From an uncultured Octadecabacter sp. (GTDB lineage: Bacteria; Pseudomonadota; Alphaproteobacteria; Rhodobacterales; Rhodobacteraceae), in assembly GCA_937969445.1 (NCBI GenBank), contig CALBVZ010000080.1, positions 1 to 32,741 of the forward strand: DNA of 32,741 nt, given 5' to 3'. How positions within the stretch are numbered: the stretch's first letter is position 1; every line of letters begins with the position of its first letter. The notes beneath the pieces were generated by a model. It saw only the letters and a program-made list of their open reading frames with translations, made no database searches and had not been told where the DNA came from. A program made the translations under genes and the position numbers. Below are positions 8,641 to 17,973 of the stretch, piece by piece.

Positions 8641-9701
8641 TGGCACGCGTAGAACTGGTGAACCTGTCAAAGTCGTTTGGCGCAGTCAAAGTCCTTCACG
8701 ACCTGAACCTCACGGTTGAGGAAGGCGAATTTGTCGCCCTCGTCGGCCCGTCAGGATGCGGTAAGTCCACGCTTTTGCGGATTATCGCTGGCCTGGAAGA
8801 GGCCTCAAGCGGCGAGATTGTCATGGACAACGAAATCGTCAACGAACTCAGCCCTCGCGAGCGTAACATCGCGATGGTGTTCCAATCCTACGCGCTTTAC
8901 CCGCATATGACGGTTGAGGAAAATATCGGTTTCAATCTGCGGATATCTGGTGTTCGCAAAGCCGAGGTGCGCACTCTGGCGCGGGCGGCTGCCGAAACGC
9001 TGGGCCTAACCGACCTGCTGGACCGCAAACCATCACAGTTGTCGGGGGGGCAACGTCAACGTGTCGCCATGGGCCGCGCCATAGTGCGCAACCCCGATGC
9101 GTTCCTTTTTGATGAGCCTTTGTCGAACCTTGATGCAAAGCTGCGCTCCGAGATGCGCGATGAGATCAAGCGTCTACATCAGAAAGTGAAGACGACTTCG
9201 ATCTACGTCACGCACGATCAGATCGAGGCAATGACGCTGGCGGATCGCGTCGTGATCCTTAAAGGCGGTGTTATCCAGCAAATCGGCACTCCGTCTGAGC
9301 TGTACCGCAACCCTGCGAACAGCTTTGTCGCCGGCTTTATCGGTTCGCCTGCGATGAACTTTGTCGATGCGACGCTCGAGACATCAGGAGATCAGGTCTT
9401 TGCCGCCTTAAAGGATGGCACGCGACTGCCCGTTTCAGAAGCCTACGCTGATCTTGGTCCACAGGTGCAGCTGGGGTTACGCCCTGAAAACCTCCACCTT
9501 GCCGAACCAAATGCCGAGAACGCGATACCCGGCACTGTGCAATTGCTTGAACCCACAGGTGCGGTGAACCATCTCAAAATCAGCGTCGCCGGCCAGCAAT
9601 TGACCGTTGTCGATGACACCCTGACGGATCTTGCATTGGATGCCAATGTGCACTTGTCCATCGCGTCCGATCAGATCCACATTTTTCCCAAAGAAAAGTA
9701 A
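8640..9701 (+). CDS. ABC transporter ATP-binding protein (UgpC/MsmK/MalK type)
   Basis: Walker A GPSGCGKST, LSGGQRQR, DEPLSNLD, C-terminal TOBE-like region; overlaps GH1 stop. Confidence 0.96.
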   Translation: MARVELVNLSKSFGAVKVLHDLNLTVEEGEFVALVGPSGCGKSTLLRIIAGLEEASSGEIVMDNEIVNELSPRERNIAMVFQSYALYPHMTVEENIGFNLRISGVRKAEVRTLARAAAETLGLTDLLDRKPSQLSGGQRQRVAMGRAIVRNPDAFLFDEPLSNLDAKLRSEMRDEIKRLHQKVKTTSIYVTHDQIEAMTLADRVVILKGGVIQQIGTPSELYRNPANSFVAGFIGSPAMNFVDATLETSGDQVFAALKDGTRLPVSEAYADLGPQVQLGLRPENLHLAEPNAENAIPGTVQLLEPTGAVNHLKISVAGQQLTVVDDTLTDLALDANVHLSIASDQIHIFPKEK

Positions 9702-9707
9702 GTTCGC

Positions 9708-12086
9708 ATGACCTACAAAGACTCATCCGCCCCGATTGAGAAACGGGTTCAAGACCTTCTCTCTCGTATGACCTTGCAGGAAAAGCTGGCCCAGATGCAT
9801 GCACTCTGGCTGGTGCTATCTGAGGACGGAGAACACAAATTGCGTCCTGATGCCTCCAACGACTTCTCAACCGGTGATCCGGAGGGAGTGAAGGCCTTGT
9901 TTGCACATGGTTTGGGGCAGATCACGCGGCCTATGGGCACTTTCGGGGTGGAGCCACGCGATGGGGTGCGGGCGCTGAACAGGTTTCAGAAGGATATAAT
10001 CGAGGGCACACGACTGGGGATCCCGGTGATGTCGCATGAGGAATGTTTGTCCGGCCTGATGGCCCAAGGGGCCACGCTGTTTCCGACGCCGCTGTCCATG
10101 GCCGCAACGTGGAACCCTGACCTAATCGAGCGGGTTGGAGGTGCCATCGGGGCTGAATGCCGGTCGATCGGGTGTCATCAAGGCCTCGCCCCTGTCCTTG
10201 ATGTATCTCGCGATGCCCGTTGGGGCCGCACCGAGGAATGTTTCGCCGAAGACCCCTATCTTACCGGCGTTTTCGCCATGCGCTATGTGAACGGCCTTCA
10301 GGGCGCTGACCGATCAATCCTTGCCACCTTGAAACACTACGTCGGGCATTCCGCCAGCGAAGGGGCACGCAACCATGCGCCCGTACATCTTGGCCCACGT
10401 GAACTGGCCGATGATTTCATGCTACCGTTCGAGATGACGGTGAAAGGGGCCGATGCCGCCTCTATCATGCCCGCCTATCACGACATCGACGGCGAGCCGC
10501 TCCATGCTTCTCGCCACCTCCTGACCGAGGTTTTGCGCGAACAATGGGGCTTTGATGGGCTGATCGTGGCCGATTACATTGGCGTCACGCTGCTGGAAAC
10601 CCACCACGCCATCGCTGCCGACAAAGGGGAGGCTGCGGCGATTGCATTCAAAGCTGGGCTAGATGTCGAACTGCCGTCCAATGAATGCACACCCCATCTG
10701 GAAACGGCGCTCGCGCGTGGCCAGATTACCATGGATGAAATCGACGAAGTCGTTCGCCGCATCCTGACCGAGAAATTCCGTATCGGACTGTTCGAAAACC
10801 CTTACGCTGACGAGGACGCAATTGCCCTGCGCACGCCCGAAGCGTTGGATCTGGCGCGTGAGGTTGCGACCCAAGGAACGACTTTGTTGGAAAATGACGG
10901 TGTTCTGCCGTTCGCCTTAAATACCAAGTTGGCCGTGATCGGCCCCACTGCCGATGATCCTCTGGCCCTGCTGGGCGACTATGCCTTTCCGGTGCATCTG
11001 ATCAACAGCGATGCAACAACCGACACGGACCACGTGATTACCCCCCTTGTAGGTCTTCGAGCCGCTTTGGGCGATGACCACGTAAGCTTTGCGCAGGGCT
11101 GCTATATCCTTGAAACCCGTGGTTCCGGCGCGCCGGTGTTTCCGGGCGATATGGCAGACCACGCCAGCCTATCGCTAAACTCGCCTGTCTCAACCCGAAC
11201 CGATTTGATCCCAGAGGCCGTCGCCGCAGCGACAGCAGCGGATGTGGCTGTGCTGTGTTTGGGCGATCTGTCTGGTATCTTCCAAACAGGCACGGTGGGT
11301 GAGGGATCGGATGTAGATAGCCTCGAACTGCCGGGTGTGCAGCAGCAACTGCTCGATGCAGTGTTGGAAACGGGCACGCCGGTTGTCGTGGTGCTGTCCA
11401 GCGGGCGGCCCTATAACCTTGGGGGGCGCGAAAAGGATCTGGCGGCCTACGTTATGACCCACTTTAGCGGCGAACAGGGTGGGCGTGCGCTGGCGGATGT
11501 TCTGACCGGTACCGTAGAGCCTTCAGGCCGTTTGACGATTTCCGTGCCCCGCAGCGCGGGCGCGTGCCCCTATCACTACAACCACAAGTTCAAGAGTGCT
11601 GGCACACCCATCGCGCGGCATTTCGGCAGCGATTATCCCTTCGGTCACGGCTTGTCCTACACGTCATTTGAGTACAGCGATCTAGAGCTGGCGTCACCCG
11701 AGGTGCCGATCGTGGGCGGTGATGTTGTCGTGTCGTTCAAGGTGTCAAACACCGGCTCGCGGCGCGGGGTAGACATCCCCCAACTCTACGTTCGTGATCT
11801 TGTCGCTTCCACAGTGCGTCCGATCAAGGAGCTCAAGTGCTTTGCCCGTGTCATCTTGGACCCTGGTCAAACCGCGAAAGTGACCCTCACAGTGCCAACG
11901 GACATGCTTAATTTTACTGGATCTCATGGTGCACGAATGGTGGAACCGGGTCAGTTTGATATCATGATTGGTGCCTCAAGCGCCGACATTCACCTGCGGG
12001 CGAACGTCAATGTAACAGGTGTGGCGTACCATTTGCCACAGAATTGGCGTATGATCAGCCATCAGGAGATCGCAATCGAAGAATAA
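9708..12086 (+). CDS. Glycoside hydrolase family 3 beta-glucosidase
   Basis: GH3 N and C domains, nucleophile region GLIVADYIGV, C-terminal FnIII-like domain; no signal peptide. Confidence 0.94.
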   Translation: MTYKDSSAPIEKRVQDLLSRMTLQEKLAQMHALWLVLSEDGEHKLRPDASNDFSTGDPEGVKALFAHGLGQITRPMGTFGVEPRDGVRALNRFQKDIIEGTRLGIPVMSHEECLSGLMAQGATLFPTPLSMAATWNPDLIERVGGAIGAECRSIGCHQGLAPVLDVSRDARWGRTEECFAEDPYLTGVFAMRYVNGLQGADRSILATLKHYVGHSASEGARNHAPVHLGPRELADDFMLPFEMTVKGADAASIMPAYHDIDGEPLHASRHLLTEVLREQWGFDGLIVADYIGVTLLETHHAIAADKGEAAAIAFKAGLDVELPSNECTPHLETALARGQITMDEIDEVVRRILTEKFRIGLFENPYADEDAIALRTPEALDLAREVATQGTTLLENDGVLPFALNTKLAVIGPTADDPLALLGDYAFPVHLINSDATTDTDHVITPLVGLRAALGDDHVSFAQGCYILETRGSGAPVFPGDMADHASLSLNSPVSTRTDLIPEAVAAATAADVAVLCLGDLSGIFQTGTVGEGSDVDSLELPGVQQQLLDAVLETGTPVVVVLSSGRPYNLGGREKDLAAYVMTHFSGEQGGRALADVLTGTVEPSGRLTISVPRSAGACPYHYNHKFKSAGTPIARHFGSDYPFGHGLSYTSFEYSDLELASPEVPIVGGDVVVSFKVSNTGSRRGVDIPQLYVRDLVASTVRPIKELKCFARVILDPGQTAKVTLTVPTDMLNFTGSHGARMVEPGQFDIMIGASSADIHLRANVNVTGVAYHLPQNWRMISHQEIAIEE

Positions 12087-12425
12087 TGACTAGCCACGAC
12101 GGTTTTGAACCTGAGTTTTGCAATTCAGAGCAGTCTGAACCTGTCGCGGTTCGATGCTGTCCCATGTGCGCGTTTAAGTCATTTTCCGTTCGAACTCGAC
12201 GGAGCTTTACCCGCTTTGTACTGAGAAGCGCACTTTGTCCGGCAGTGTGTTGCGTAGCAATGCACGACAGGGGAACAAGCGGACACATTGGATCTGGCTT
12301 TGCAGGTGTCGGGCTGCGATCAGATTGACGTCGAGCATCTTCGGATTCAGCGGCAATCTGCGCGCCTGCGTAGCGCCTACCATCTTGCCTTTCCTTTTGG
12401 CAGAACCTGACTATCCTTGCGCATT

Positions 12426-13568
12426 ATGAGTATGAATAGACGCCATTTTATCGCTGCTGCTGCCACAATGAGCATCACGGCTTGTGTGGGCAATGCCCCA
12501 ACCGCGCAACCTGTTAGTAGTGGAGGATTGCCCGCAGATTTGCGCCCCGTTGCAAACGCTGATTTCACCAGCTGGGTCGCGCGATTTAAGTCCCGTGCAA
12601 GCAACGCTGGGATTTCTTCAGCAACGTTTGATGCAGCCTTCGCGAACGCGGGCTACCTACCTGGGGTGGTCACGCGGGACGGTTCGCAAATTCAGACGCG
12701 GCGCACATTGGAAGAATATCTTTCCATTGCGACGTCTGATGATCGCCTTAGTAAGGGACGCGCAGCGCTGGCGCGTTATGGAAGTACACTGAACGCGATT
12801 GAAGCCCGTTACGGTGTGGATGCGCATATCGTTGCGGCGATCTGGGGCATGGAAAGCCAGTTCGGTGAAAAACGCGGCCTGATTCCAGTGGTGTCTTCAA
12901 CGGCGACGTTGGCGTTTGATGGGCGGCGCGGGGATTTTTATGAATCCCAACTGATCGCGGCGTTGCGCATTCTTGAACGTGGCGACACCACGCCCGCGCA
13001 ACTGACAGGAAGCTGGGCAGGCGCTATGGGACATACGCAATTTATTCCGACATCCTATCAATCCTTTGCCGTCGATTTTAACGGCGATGGGCGACGCGAT
13101 ATCTGGAGCGATGATCCGGCGGACGCATTGGCGTCTACGGCCAGCTATCTGGCGCGTAATGGCTGGCGGTCTGGTTTGAAATGGGGCGCTGAGGCCGGAA
13201 CTGGCGGCCCAGATGGGCGCACCATCCAACCGCAAGCTGGCGGCGTTCGTTTCACCGTGACGCGGAACTTCAATGTTCTGAAAACCTATAACAACTCTGA
13301 TCTTTATGCCCTTGGTGTCGGGCATTTGGCGGACCGTCTTAGTGGCGCTGGGCCGCTGCAAGGCAGTTTTCCACCGGATGCGAACGGACTAACACGCGAA
13401 GATAGGCTGGCAATACAACGCGGCCTTGCGGCGCGGGGATACGATGTTGGCACGATTGACGGTGTGATCGGGCGGCTGACTGAAGCCGCAATTCGCGATT
13501 TCCAACAACGTCAGGGACTGGCTGTCACAGGTATTGCCTCGACTGAGGTGTTATCTAGCCTTCGGTAA
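12426..13568 (+). CDS. Lytic murein transglycosylase (MltB-like) lipoprotein with C-terminal peptidoglycan-binding domain
   Basis: GMESQFGEKRG and GAMGHTQFIPTSY motifs; lipobox SITAC; PG_binding_1-like C-terminus; ORF track start 12417 is TTG, ATG at 12426 preferred. Confidence 0.9.
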   Translation: MSMNRRHFIAAAATMSITACVGNAPTAQPVSSGGLPADLRPVANADFTSWVARFKSRASNAGISSATFDAAFANAGYLPGVVTRDGSQIQTRRTLEEYLSIATSDDRLSKGRAALARYGSTLNAIEARYGVDAHIVAAIWGMESQFGEKRGLIPVVSSTATLAFDGRRGDFYESQLIAALRILERGDTTPAQLTGSWAGAMGHTQFIPTSYQSFAVDFNGDGRRDIWSDDPADALASTASYLARNGWRSGLKWGAEAGTGGPDGRTIQPQAGGVRFTVTRNFNVLKTYNNSDLYALGVGHLADRLSGAGPLQGSFPPDANGLTREDRLAIQRGLAARGYDVGTIDGVIGRLTEAAIRDFQQRQGLAVTGIASTEVLSSLR

Positions 13569-13636
13569 CATGCTATTGCTTTGCGTTTCTGCCGCGTTGG
13601 TGTGCTGATGTGGGTGACGCTGAAATTGGAGCTACC

Positions 13637-14536
13637 ATGAAGACTTGGGTGAAACGGATGGCTATTCTTTTCGCATCACTCGTTACGATTTCGGGCGGCA
13701 TGGTGGCCTGCAATTCATTGCCGCAACCGGTGCAAGCCCCCCAAAGCGAAACGTTGCGGGTTGCCACCTACAACGTTCACTACATTTGGATGGGCCGCGA
13801 AACGGGCAATTGGTCGTTGGGCGATTGGGAGAGGCGAAAGAGACCTTTGCAAACGGCGTTTCGCAGCCTTGAGGCCGATATCGTCGGCTTTCAGGAAATG
13901 GAAAGCTTTGGGCGCGGCATGGCGCCTGTGAACCTGACGCTGGATTGGCTGCGTGACCAAAACCCTGATTACGCAGCCGCGGCTGTTGGCGACCCAGCGG
14001 AGTTTCCCAGCACGCAGCCGATTTTCTACCGCCAAGACCGTTTGGAATTGCGCGACCAAGGGTGGTTCTTTTTCAGCGACACACCCGATGTCATCTATTC
14101 GCGGACCTTTAACGGATCATGGCCGGCGTTCGCAACTTGGGCTGAATTCGAAGACCAGAACGGCAAGGTGTTTCGCGTCTATAACCTGCACACCGAATAC
14201 CGCAGCATGTCGAACAAACAACGGTCCGTCGCATTGGTGGCAGGGCGTATCGCCGCGCCTGCAAACCGCATGCCTGTCTTTGTTATCGGCGATTTCAATG
14301 CGATCCGCGGATCCACGACCTTGGGGATACTCGAAGACGCGGGCGTCACATTCTGGCCTTCGCAAGGCTCGTCATTTCATTTCAATCGTGGCCTGAACCT
14401 TTTCCCCGCAATCGACCACATCGGTGGGATCAACGGGGTTGAACCCGTGGGTGAGACGTTTTCGGTAAGGGGGCGTTTTGATGGTGAATGGCCAACGGAC
14501 CACTATCCCGTTGTCGGGGATTTTACGCTTCGTTAG
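13637..14536 (+). CDS. Endonuclease/exonuclease/phosphatase (EEP) fold lipoprotein
   Basis: RVATYNVHYIW, GFQEME, FVIGDFNAI and TDHYPV motifs; lipobox MVAC; SD GGAG upstream of ATG 13637. Confidence 0.87.
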   Translation: MKTWVKRMAILFASLVTISGGMVACNSLPQPVQAPQSETLRVATYNVHYIWMGRETGNWSLGDWERRKRPLQTAFRSLEADIVGFQEMESFGRGMAPVNLTLDWLRDQNPDYAAAAVGDPAEFPSTQPIFYRQDRLELRDQGWFFFSDTPDVIYSRTFNGSWPAFATWAEFEDQNGKVFRVYNLHTEYRSMSNKQRSVALVAGRIAAPANRMPVFVIGDFNAIRGSTTLGILEDAGVTFWPSQGSSFHFNRGLNLFPAIDHIGGINGVEPVGETFSVRGRFDGEWPTDHYPVVGDFTLR

Positions 14537-15471
14537 GCCCAGATCAAATGGGTGACGTGATAGAAAATAGGGGCGGCAAAGATCACGCTATCTAGTTGGT
14601 CAGTGAACCCGCCTTGGCCCGGAATTAGGTGGGACCAGTCTTTGACGCCACGGTCTGCTTTGATAGCGGCGAACACTAGATTACCGAACATACCCGCTGC
14701 GGACGCCAGCGCTGCCATCGCCATCGCACCGCCGATCCCGAACGGGGTCATCCAGGCAAGCAATCCGCCAATGATAGCCGCAGATGCAACGCCGCAGGCC
14801 ATGCCTTCCCATGTCTTTGCGGACAGGCTCGGGATGATGCGGGTTTTGCCGATACGTCGGCCAAAGAAGAAATCCAACAGGTCGCCAAACTGAACGACCA
14901 TGATGAGGAAGGCGATGAGTAGCACGCCGCGATCTGCTGGATATCCTGCGACGTCGATCATCAGCAGGGCGGGGACATGGGACATGCAGAAGACGGCGAT
15001 CATCAACGCCCATTGGGTTTCGGCCACGCGGATAAGAAAGCGGTCAGGATTGCCGCGTAGGGCGGACACAACGGGCAACATCAGGAAGGCGTAGACGGGG
15101 ATGAAGACCGTATAGAGTACCTGCCAATCGAGACCGACGAACAGGTATTGCAACGGCAAAACCACGAAGAAACCCAGTGCGAGCGCGAGGTGGTCTGCCT
15201 GTCGTTTGTTGGTCAGTGTCAGGAATTCACGTAACGCGGCGAAGGACGCAAAAGCGAACAGCACGATGATGCCGACTTTGCCAGCGATTAATGCCAGCGT
15301 GAACAGGATGACCATGCCCCACCAGCTGCGCACGCGGGTCTTAAAGGTTTCCACGACGGGGTTGTCTTCGCCACCGCGCGCGCTGAGAACCTCGCCGAAT
15401 AGCGTCAGCAAGAACATGAGGCCACAGACGCCTAGAAACAGGCCAAGTATGTCAGAGCTGGTTGATGTCAT
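14533..15471 (-). CDS. cdsA: Phosphatidate cytidylyltransferase
   Basis: Polytopic membrane protein with CdsA signature region SLSAKTWEGMACG...DRGVKDWSHLIPGQGGFTDQLDS. Confidence 0.9.
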   Translation of the reverse strand: MTSTSSDILGLFLGVCGLMFLLTLFGEVLSARGGEDNPVVETFKTRVRSWWGMVILFTLALIAGKVGIIVLFAFASFAALREFLTLTNKRQADHLALALGFFVVLPLQYLFVGLDWQVLYTVFIPVYAFLMLPVVSALRGNPDRFLIRVAETQWALMIAVFCMSHVPALLMIDVAGYPADRGVLLIAFLIMVVQFGDLLDFFFGRRIGKTRIIPSLSAKTWEGMACGVASAAIIGGLLAWMTPFGIGGAMAMAALASAAGMFGNLVFAAIKADRGVKDWSHLIPGQGGFTDQLDSVIFAAPIFYHVTHLIWA

Positions 15472-16136
15472 AACCGATCTTCCTGACTTGGTGCGAGGTC
15501 AACAAGCGCGGCTGATGCGCGTTCCAAAAAGGCATCTTTTTTTTCATCGTCTTGAACGTGGATTGGCTCCCCGAAGGTCACGGTGCAAATCAGTGGCAAC
15601 GGAATGACTTCGCCCTTTGGCATGATCTCGGTCACATTGGCGATCCATGTCGGCACGAGGTCTACATCTGGGCGGGCTTTGCCCATGTTGAACAGGCCAG
15701 ACTTGAACGGCAGTAGCGGATCTTCCGTCATGTTGCGGTTGCCTTCGGGAAAGATGATCAGCGACGAACCGTCGTCCAAAGCATCCAGTATATTTTGCAT
15801 AGGGTCATGGTTTTCGCTCCGCGCTTCGGGGCGACGGTCGACCAGAACGCAGTTGAAAACCTCGGGGCCAACGAACGCGCGCAATTTGTTTTTCAGCCAG
15901 TAGTCTGCGGCAGCGACTGGGCGCACGTCGCGGCGGATGTTGGGTGGCATGCATGACCAGATCATCGGCATATCAGCGTTGCTAACGTGGTTGGCGTAAT
16001 AGACGCGTTGCTTGTTGACCGGCTCAATCCCACGCCAATCCGCACGTACGGCCGTGATAAAGTGGGCAAACAACGCGATTGCTTGGCCGACGATCTTGGC
16101 TGCAAATCTGCGGGGAAGGGACATGAGTGATTTCAT
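15468..16136 (-). CDS. plsC: 1-acyl-sn-glycerol-3-phosphate acyltransferase
   Basis: NHVSNADMPMIW (HX4D-type) and FPEGNR motifs; MKSLMSLPRRF start at 16136 preferred; ATGA overlap with cdsA. Confidence 0.87.
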   Translation of the reverse strand: MKSLMSLPRRFAAKIVGQAIALFAHFITAVRADWRGIEPVNKQRVYYANHVSNADMPMIWSCMPPNIRRDVRPVAAADYWLKNKLRAFVGPEVFNCVLVDRRPEARSENHDPMQNILDALDDGSSLIIFPEGNRNMTEDPLLPFKSGLFNMGKARPDVDLVPTWIANVTEIMPKGEVIPLPLICTVTFGEPIHVQDDEKKDAFLERASAALVDLAPSQEDRL

Positions 16137-16176
16137 TTTGGTGAGTTTGGCTGAGGATCGCAGGTTTGAAAAGGGG

Positions 16177-16217
16177 TGCGCCCCGCCACCCTTGGGACAG
16201 GGAAGGAGCGGGGCGCA
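16177..16217 (-). terminator. GC-rich hairpin followed by short T run (weak terminator or processing element)
   Basis: TGCGCCCCGC (16177-16186) pairs with GCGGGGCGCA (16208-16217); the minus strand continues CCCCTTTTC. Confidence 0.55.
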
Positions 16218-16243
16218 TGCCGCGAGCGGCAAGGGGGAAGGTC

Positions 16244-16537
16244 TTAGGCAGCTTTGTCGTCTTCGCCGCCGATGTAATCCGCCAACAGGCGTTCGTTACG
16301 GGCCTCTTCAACGCGCGAGATGCGGTCTTCAGACAGGCGTTCATCAAAGCGCAGTTTGACAAAGTTCACCAAGGATAAGGTCAGCATCATGATCCCGATA
16401 CCCCAGTACCCTTTGGTCGAAAGCGGCACGTCTGGGGACATGTAAAGCGAAAGACCAAGCATCCCATAGGCGGCGATAACGCCCGCTGCGTTAAACATAA
16501 TGATCAGGCCGTTGTCGGATTTGTTAAAGTTACTCAT
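16244..16537 (-). CDS. YiaA/YiaB-like two-helix inner membrane protein
   Basis: Two TM segments (GLIIMFNAAGVIAAYGMLGLSLYM; GYWGIGIMMLTLSLVNFVKL); directly downstream of pspA. Confidence 0.75.
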   Translation of the reverse strand: MSNFNKSDNGLIIMFNAAGVIAAYGMLGLSLYMSPDVPLSTKGYWGIGIMMLTLSLVNFVKLRFDERLSEDRISRVEEARNERLLADYIGGEDDKAA

Positions 16538-16567
16538 GGGTTTATTCCTTGTATCAATGTCAGTGTG

Positions 16568-17251
16568 TTAGGCAGATTTTTTGGTTTTCAGACGGGCGAG
16601 GACATCGTCCGCTGTGGTGCGCGTGGCGGGGCCAAAGCCCTGATCTGCCATACGATCGGCAAGGGTTTCATGGCCCAAATCACGGTCGATCTCGCGCAGG
16701 ATCTCGGACTGCTCAAACGGGTCATCTTTGCCCATCACGCGGCCGATAAGTTCCTCTGCTTCTTCAACGTTCGAGGTGTGCCCGATGGTCGAGTTCAGCT
16801 TGGACTGGATCGCCTGTTCACGACGAACCGCTCGGGCTTGGATGGCGCCTTGCTTTAGATCGATAATGCGGCGGTGTCCGGCCTCGATTGAATTGCGCAG
16901 GCGGATGACTTTCTGGTCCAGCCGATCACAAGTTTCCGCGCGGATGGTCAGTTCGTTTTCCATTTGCGCGACCGCTTGTGCGGCTTCAGTCGCCAGTTCA
17001 TCGCGGCCCTGATCCATTGCGTCTTGGGCACGGGTCATCATGTCTTTGATGCGGTTTTTCAGGGCATCGCGCTGGCGTTCCTCTGAGCGTTGACGCTGGA
17101 TCAGCGAGGCGAGGGTGGCTTTCGCCGCCTTAAGGGATGTCTCGGCCTCGCGGATCTTCTGGTCGATCAATTCAATCGCAAAAGCATCGCGAACGCGGTC
17201 TTCGGAGCGTGCGTTGACCCCAGCAATGAGGGTTGAGAGTGTCTTGAACAT
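16568..17251 (-). CDS. pspA: PspA/IM30 family protein
   Basis: MFKTLSTLIAGVNARSEDR start, long coiled-coil, no signal peptide; ORF track extends upstream to 17296. Confidence 0.88.
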   Translation of the reverse strand: MFKTLSTLIAGVNARSEDRVRDAFAIELIDQKIREAETSLKAAKATLASLIQRQRSEERQRDALKNRIKDMMTRAQDAMDQGRDELATEAAQAVAQMENELTIRAETCDRLDQKVIRLRNSIEAGHRRIIDLKQGAIQARAVRREQAIQSKLNSTIGHTSNVEEAEELIGRVMGKDDPFEQSEILREIDRDLGHETLADRMADQGFGPATRTTADDVLARLKTKKSA

Positions 17252-17289
17252 ATCGCTTCCTTTCATCTGTCGCGGTTCACTTTGCATCG

Positions 17290-17302
17290 TGAACATTGTT
17301 CA
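17290..17302. promoter_or_regulatory. Putative TetR operator TGAACATTGTTCA in the pspA leader
   Basis: Palindrome with 6-bp arms around one central base, matching two other sites near tetR. Confidence 0.7.
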
Positions 17303-17309
17303 TAAATTA

Positions 17310-17338
17310 GATTTAGCGATGCTGCTGGCTTCGATCAA
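17310..17338 (-). promoter_or_regulatory. Candidate sigma70-type promoter of pspA: TTGATC-N17-TAAATC
   Basis: Minus-strand hexamers at 17338-17333 and 17315-17310, bracketed by the two palindromic sites. Confidence 0.45.
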
Positions 17339-17347
17339 GTAAAAACG

Positions 17348-17360
17348 TGAACGATGTTCA
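17348..17360. promoter_or_regulatory. Putative TetR operator TGAACGATGTTCA overlapping the tetR stop codon
   Basis: TGAAC-N3-GTTCA palindrome. Confidence 0.65.
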
Positions 17361-17963
17361 ATAAATTTGAGGAGAAGAAGCTAAGTGTTTGAGAATCAAT
17401 GAAATCATTTCGTCCAATTGCGCAGTCGGAACGCCCGCTGAGGCCTCATCCAGCCCCAAAAGTACGATTCCATGCACGCTTGAGAACAAAGCTTTGGTCA
17501 AAAGTGCGCGATTCTCTGTGCTGTGGTCGGGAAAAATGACGGATAGGGGTGCATCGATATAGGCAAACAGCTGTCCCATTTCCTGCAAATACCAATCGGG
17601 CGCGGTTTCACCGCTTGGGCGTTCCAGATCAAACAATGCGCGCCACGTGTTAAAGTTGGCAGCGGCAAAGTGGTGATAAGCGTGGGACATAACGATAAGC
17701 TGTTGCGTCGCGTCTTGTGGTGCTTCGGCCAAAGATTCCGCCACGGCAGCACCTAACCGTTTGAAAGTGCGGGCGTTCACGGCCAGCACGAGGTCATTCA
17801 AATCGCCAAACACATTATAGATCGCGCCAAGCGCGCAGCCCGCGTCTTTGGCCAAATCACGTGCACGAAGGTTTTTTAAACCGTCGGATGTAATCCGGCG
17901 CTCAGCGTTTTCAATTAGGGTGTCGCGCAAAGCTGCGCGGCGCAATTCAACTTTTCCGGCCAT
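17358..17963 (-). CDS. TetR/AcrR family transcriptional regulator
   Basis: HTH region GLKNLRARDLAKDAGCALGAIYNVFGDLNDLVLAV; AAGGA spacing favours ATG at 17963 (ORF track: 17969). Confidence 0.9.
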   Translation of the reverse strand: MAGKVELRRAALRDTLIENAERRITSDGLKNLRARDLAKDAGCALGAIYNVFGDLNDLVLAVNARTFKRLGAAVAESLAEAPQDATQQLIVMSHAYHHFAAANFNTWRALFDLERPSGETAPDWYLQEMGQLFAYIDAPLSVIFPDHSTENRALLTKALFSSVHGIVLLGLDEASAGVPTAQLDEMISLILKHLASSPQIY

Positions 17964-17973
17964 AGTCATTCCT

